A DNA stretch of 64,000 bases. Source: Elusimicrobiota bacterium. Lineage in GTDB: Bacteria > Elusimicrobiota > Elusimicrobia > UBA1565 > UBA9628. The notes beneath the pieces were generated by a model. The model had not been told where the DNA came from. It did no database searches and was given only the letters and a program-made list of their open reading frames with translations. The translations under genes were made by a program, and so were the position numbers. Shown in pieces: positions 61,220 through 64,000 of this stretch (the first letter of the stretch is position 1; every line of letters begins with the position of its first letter). Location of the stretch: contig JAPLKL010000078.1 in NCBI GenBank assembly GCA_026388095.1, forward strand, positions 1 to 64,000. Direction: 5' to 3'.

Positions 61220-61516
61220 TCATCCGATCCTTCTCACTTTGTAGCCGAGCGCAACGAGCTCCTTCTCCAGCTTGTCGCGGTGGTCGCCCTGGAACTCCAG
61301 GACGCCGTCCTTGACCGCGCCGCCGCAGCCCAGGCGCTTCTTGAGCTGGGCCAGGAGCTGGTCCTTGATGGTGGGGTGCATGATCAGGCGCTCCACGCGG
61401 GTGACGCCGTTGCCCTTTGCCCCGCGGCCGAAGGCGAGGCGCACGGGCTCGGGCTGGCGGGGCGTGCTCTTCTTGCCCCAGTCCTGGTCTGACGAATAGA
61501 CGATCTTGTCGCTCAT
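61220..61516 (-). CDS. yciH: SUI1/eIF1-like translation factor YciH
   Basis: The 98-residue protein ends in the SUI1 fold: the VTRVERLIMHPTIKDQLLAQLKKRLGCGGAVKDGVLEFQGDHRDKL...LGYKVRRIG core matches bacterial YciH and eIF1, which monitor start-codon selection. Its own gene has TACAAT 8 nt before the ATG and no ribosome-binding site. That is interesting because YciH affects fidelity on non-canonical and leaderless messages in Escherichia coli systems. The REP cluster begins 3 bp after its stop. Confidence 0.93.
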   Translation of the reverse strand: MSDKIVYSSDQDWGKKSTPRQPEPVRLAFGRGAKGNGVTRVERLIMHPTIKDQLLAQLKKRLGCGGAVKDGVLEFQGDHRDKLEKELVALGYKVRRIG

Positions 61517-61524
61517 CGAGCCAG

Positions 61525-61530
61525 ATTGTA
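61525..61530 (-). promoter_or_regulatory. -10 element of yciH, 8 nt from start
   Basis: TACAAT (minus strand) is separated from ATG 61516 by CTGGCTCG. It begins directly after the T-run of the upstream gene's terminator. Leaderless transcript predicted. Confidence 0.55.
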
Positions 61531-61558
61531 GATAAAAAGGACGAGCCGATGGGGCTCG
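61531..61558 (-). terminator. Intrinsic terminator of the upstream secreted-protein gene
   Basis: On the minus strand CGAGCC, loop CCATC, GGCTCG is followed by TCCTTTTTAT. It is one of the few stem-plus-T-run terminators in the window and lies 4 bp after the stop of the gene at 61562. Confidence 0.75.
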
Positions 61559-61561
61559 GCT

Positions 61562-62392
61562 CTAATCCGCCAGCTCGTAGAGCTGCAGGGTCTCGCCGTC
61601 CGCGGACAGCTTCAGGCCGACCGTCTGTCCGTTGGAGAGGGCGTAGCGGGAGATGCTCGTCTTGGAAATGTCGGCGACCGGGAAGATGTAGTTGTTGAAG
61701 TCGTGCTTGCCTGGCTCGCCCACGTCCTCGGCCAGGAAAACGGCCAGGCGCCGGGGGTCGGCCTCGGCCGGGCTCTTGGAGCCGTCGACGCTGCAGGAGT
61801 AGAACAGCCGGTAGTCCTTCCTCCCGATGCGGACTGTCTTGCCGGTCGCGAACCCCTTGGCCAGGAGCTCCACGATCCGGCTGGTGAACACGGGCTCGTT
61901 GCCGCCTTCCCGGTAGATCTCGATGATGTTGTTGGTGCGGGCGCGCCAGATGCTCACGTCCAGGAGGATATGGTAGCGGGCGCCGTGGTACTCCCAATAG
62001 CCGTCCATGCCGCGCTCCAGTTTGTAGAAGTACGGGGACGCCCAGGCCGCGGGGAGCACTGAGACGTAGGCGTTCCCCTCCAAATCGAAATGCGCGCTCA
62101 GATAGATCCGCTCGCCGTCCCTGCCGAAGCCGTCCGTGGTCTTCCAGTACTGGTCGCGGATCTCCGCGAGGTTCACGCTCGCTTGAGGTTGCCGGGAGAC
62201 CTCCGCGGTTCCCAGGTTCTCGACCGAGGCGCGGGACGCCAAGACGGCCGGCGAGCCCGAGACCGCGGGGACTTCCAGGAGCCCGGCGCTGGGCGCCATG
62301 CGCCGCAGCTGTTCCAAGGCCTGGGGATAGGCGCTGGCCGCCGCGAGCGGAAGGCAGGACAGGGCCAATGCGATACGCCCGATGCGGAGCAT
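61562..62392 (-). CDS. Secreted protein of unknown function
   Basis: The 276-residue protein has a signal peptide (RIGRIALALSCLPLAAASA), a linker, then a mixed domain with QYWKTTDGFGRDGERIYLSAHFDLEGNAYVSVL, YWEYHGARYHILLDVSIWRARTNNIIEIY, YRLFYSCSVDGSK and HDFNNYIFPVADISKTSISRYAL. It looks like a compact beta-rich globular domain. No family recognised. TACTAT lies 6 nt before ATG 62392 and an intrinsic terminator follows, so it is monocistronic. Confidence 0.65.
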   Translation of the reverse strand: MLRIGRIALALSCLPLAAASAYPQALEQLRRMAPSAGLLEVPAVSGSPAVLASRASVENLGTAEVSRQPQASVNLAEIRDQYWKTTDGFGRDGERIYLSAHFDLEGNAYVSVLPAAWASPYFYKLERGMDGYWEYHGARYHILLDVSIWRARTNNIIEIYREGGNEPVFTSRIVELLAKGFATGKTVRIGRKDYRLFYSCSVDGSKSPAEADPRRLAVFLAEDVGEPGKHDFNNYIFPVADISKTSISRYALSNGQTVGLKLSADGETLQLYELAD

Positions 62393-62398
62393 GGTGAA

Positions 62399-62404
62399 AT
62401 AGTA
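62399..62404 (-). promoter_or_regulatory. -10 element of the secreted-protein gene, 6 nt from start
   Basis: TACTAT (minus strand, preceded by CA) with spacer TTCACC to ATG 62392. No ribosome-binding site. Leaderless transcript predicted. Confidence 0.5.
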
Positions 62405-62479
62405 TGCCAGGCGCTTCGTTTTTTGGCGGGGGCCCGGGGACCCAGGCTGAGCGCTTCTCTTGGCCTAGGCTGTGCTGGG

Positions 62480-63493
62480 CTAAAGTACCCGGTCCGCGGA
62501 GAGCCGTTTCGACAGAAGAGCCAAGGACACGTCCCAGCGCGCGGCCAGGTCGAAGTGGCCGAGGCCGTGCTCCTCGTAGGTGTGCTTCACGCCGAGGCCC
62601 TTGAGGACTTGGGAGAACTTGCGCGCGCCCAGGTGCAGGTGGAACTCGTCGCGCGTGCCCGCGTCGAAGAAGAGCGTCTTGAGCTTCTTGAGGTTGGCGC
62701 GGGACTTGGCGGCGGCCGCCACCGGATCGAGCGCCTTCCAGCGCGCCCACACCTCTGGGATGACCTCGGCGGTCCGGGGGTCGCAAGGCAGGTCGAACCC
62801 GGTCTTGCTCTTCGGGTTGGGCGAGTAGCAGGCGGACATGCCCGCCAGGTTGACCAAGGCGTGGTCGAAGCCGTCCTTGTCGCGCGCGGCGCGGAACTCC
62901 TTGAGGAAGCGCTCCATGGACCCGCCGTAGCGGCCCAGGGCCGTGACGGCTCTGAGGATGTCCGGCCCGTAGCAGGCCTCGAAGAGCATGTCCCCGCTGT
63001 GGCTGGCGACATGCCCGAACACGTCCGGATGCCGCATGGCCAGCGTCAAGGCCCCGAAGCCGCCCGAGGATTTTCCGACCACGGCCCGGCCCTCGGGCTT
63101 GGAGCTGATGGTCATCTTGTCCTCGAAGAAGCCGATGAGCTCCGAGATGATGTGCGTCTCGTAGCGCCCGGTGGCCGAAGAATCCAGGTACTGGCTGCCG
63201 CCAAAGGCGGTGAAGCAGTCCGGCATGATCAGCACGCATTCCTTGGCTTTGCCCTCGGCGATGAGGCGGTCGAAGCGCTCCGGCAGGTTCTCCCGCCAAG
63301 GATGGAAATTGGTCATGGTCCGGCCCGTGCCCGTGAAGCCCGCCAGGCAGTAGATGACCGGATAGCGGCGGCCGCGGACCTTGGCGTAGGAAGGCGGCAT
63401 GTACACCGGGACCTGGCGCAGGCGCGGGTCGCCCAGGGGGTTGTCCTTGAGCACGAGGCTGCCGACTGATTCGACCTGGACCTTGCCGAACAC
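62480..63493 (-). CDS. Putative esterase (esterase D / feruloyl-esterase-like alpha/beta hydrolase)
   Basis: The 337-residue cytoplasmic protein has the alpha/beta-hydrolase order: VPVYMPPSYAKVRGRRYPVIYCLAGFTGTG, the oxyanion region, the nucleophile elbow VVGKSSGGFGALTLAMRHPDVFG (GxSxG-like), Asp in FFDAGTRDEFHLHLGA and His in EEHGLGHFDLAARWD. It hydrolyses a carboxylic ester of unknown nature. It begins directly after the murQ stop, so it is the second gene of that operon. Confidence 0.86.
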   Translation of the reverse strand: MFGKVQVESVGSLVLKDNPLGDPRLRQVPVYMPPSYAKVRGRRYPVIYCLAGFTGTGRTMTNFHPWRENLPERFDRLIAEGKAKECVLIMPDCFTAFGGSQYLDSSATGRYETHIISELIGFFEDKMTISSKPEGRAVVGKSSGGFGALTLAMRHPDVFGHVASHSGDMLFEACYGPDILRAVTALGRYGGSMERFLKEFRAARDKDGFDHALVNLAGMSACYSPNPKSKTGFDLPCDPRTAEVIPEVWARWKALDPVAAAAKSRANLKKLKTLFFDAGTRDEFHLHLGARKFSQVLKGLGVKHTYEEHGLGHFDLAARWDVSLALLSKRLSADRVL

Positions 63494-64000
63494 TTACAGC
63501 TCCAAAGCCTTGCGCAAAGAACCGTCGCAGCAGGCCAAAAGCTTGCGGGCCTGCGGCGCGGTCAGCTCTTTGCGGGCCATGACCACCGCGGTCTTCACGC
63601 TCCAGCCCGACGATCTGAACAGGCCCCGGGCCCGGGCGGGGGTGGTCTTGCTCAGCTCCGCGATGATGCGTTCTCCGCGCAGCTTGAGCTTGTGGGAGGT
63701 GGGCCTCAAGTCCACCATCCAGCGGTCGTAGACCTTGCCCAGCAGGATCATGGTCCCGGTGGTCAAGGTGTTCAAGACCAGCTTGGCCGCGGTGCCGGAC
63801 TTCATGCGCGTCGAACCGGCCACCACCTCGGGGCCCACGTCGGGCGCGATAGTGAGCTCCGCGGGATTGCCCGGCGGCCTGCCGTTGGATGTGACGAGGA
63901 TGGTGCCGCAGCCTTGCCGCCGGGCCGCCTTCAAAGCGGCCCGCACGAAGGGCGTGACCCCGGAGGCGGCGATGCCCACCACCGCGTCGTCCTTGCCCAG
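63494..64000 (-). CDS. murQ: N-acetylmuramic acid 6-phosphate etherase, C-terminal part (start beyond window)
   Basis: The visible 168 residues contain the SIS-fold signature of MurQ: VVGIAASGVTPFVRAALKAARRQGCGTILVTSN, VGPEVVAGSTRMKSGTAAKLVLNTLTT and the helical LRGERIIAEL. The motif with Glu-Val and STRMKSGTA is specific to the etherase. It removes the lactyl ether from MurNAc-6-P to give GlcNAc-6-P in peptidoglycan recycling, complementing the amidase and MltB-type enzymes elsewhere in the window. The frame is open to base 64000. Confidence 0.93.
   Translation of the reverse strand: MGKDDAVVGIAASGVTPFVRAALKAARRQGCGTILVTSNGRPPGNPAELTIAPDVGPEVVAGSTRMKSGTAAKLVLNTLTTGTMILLGKVYDRWMVDLRPTSHKLKLRGERIIAELSKTTPARARGLFRSSGWSVKTAVVMARKELTAPQARKLLACCDGSLRKALEL

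Overview
The window is GC-rich DNA from a didermic (Gram-negative type) bacterium. It encodes an LPS-assembly lipoprotein (LptE), a TonB/ExbB/ExbD set, several outer-membrane beta-barrels, a PorV-like protein and many signal-peptide proteins. Two secreted or membrane proteases carry long Ala/Pro/Leu-rich leader regions, a style I associate with Elusimicrobiota. That assignment is an inference (about even confidence) and no rRNA gene is present to test it. Coding density is high, with many 1-16 bp gene overlaps. A striking window-wide feature is that a -10-like hexamer (TATAAT, TAGAAT, TACAAT and similar) lies only 6-9 nt upstream of many first-in-operon start codons, often with no Shine-Dalgarno sequence. 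This predicts widespread leaderless or near-leaderless mRNAs.

Layout. 0-0.7 kb: end of an unidentified gene and a frameshifted thpR. 0.7-4.2 kb: a redox / nitrogen-oxide module: Rrf2 regulator, two-cluster ferredoxin protein, octaheme hydroxylamine-oxidoreductase-like cytochrome and iron-sulfur flavoprotein, with a CRP/FNR-type palindrome at the expected activator position. 4.2-15.6 kb: cell-envelope and protein-quality genes: PGRP-type amidase, a degenerate nucleotidase fused to a beta-barrel, ClpB, Prc protease, a tandem PC4-like protein, a CNNM-CBS-EIIA fusion and a membrane-anchored hypothetical. 15.7-18.8 kb: an overlapping hemY-rlmN-msrC run. 19-24 kb: Pit phosphate transporter with its DUF47 partner, then a HEAT-repeat lipoprotein followed by exbB-exbD-tonB. 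24-29.5 kb: CPBP protease, RNase D, proC, a TauE/DsbD-like membrane protein and pilC. 29.5-36.7 kb: a compact uvrC, histidine kinase, rpsT, and the conserved leuS-lptE-holA order. 36.8-43.5 kb: an outer-membrane protein, a subtilase with a C-terminal sorting-like domain beside a PorV-like protein, and a second subtilase. 43.7-50.7 kb: a periplasmic hypothetical, a candidate structured RNA, M32 carboxypeptidase, and a metallophosphoesterase / membrane spermidine-synthase-like / AmrS run.

49.6-61.2 kb is the accessory part. It holds three families of short palindromic REP-like repeats, two head-to-head truncated ORF6N genes, a frameshifted DUF1016 nuclease carrying in-frame covarying palindromes, a divergent HTH-regulator / ORF6N pair with near-consensus promoters, a zinc-ribbon protein, and a secreted HEFTH-motif protein. 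59-64 kb returns to housekeeping and secreted functions: S46 dipeptidyl-peptidase, SUI1/YciH, a secreted hypothetical, an esterase, and the C-terminal part of MurQ running off the end. No tRNA, rRNA, CRISPR array, transposase gene or complete mobile element was seen.
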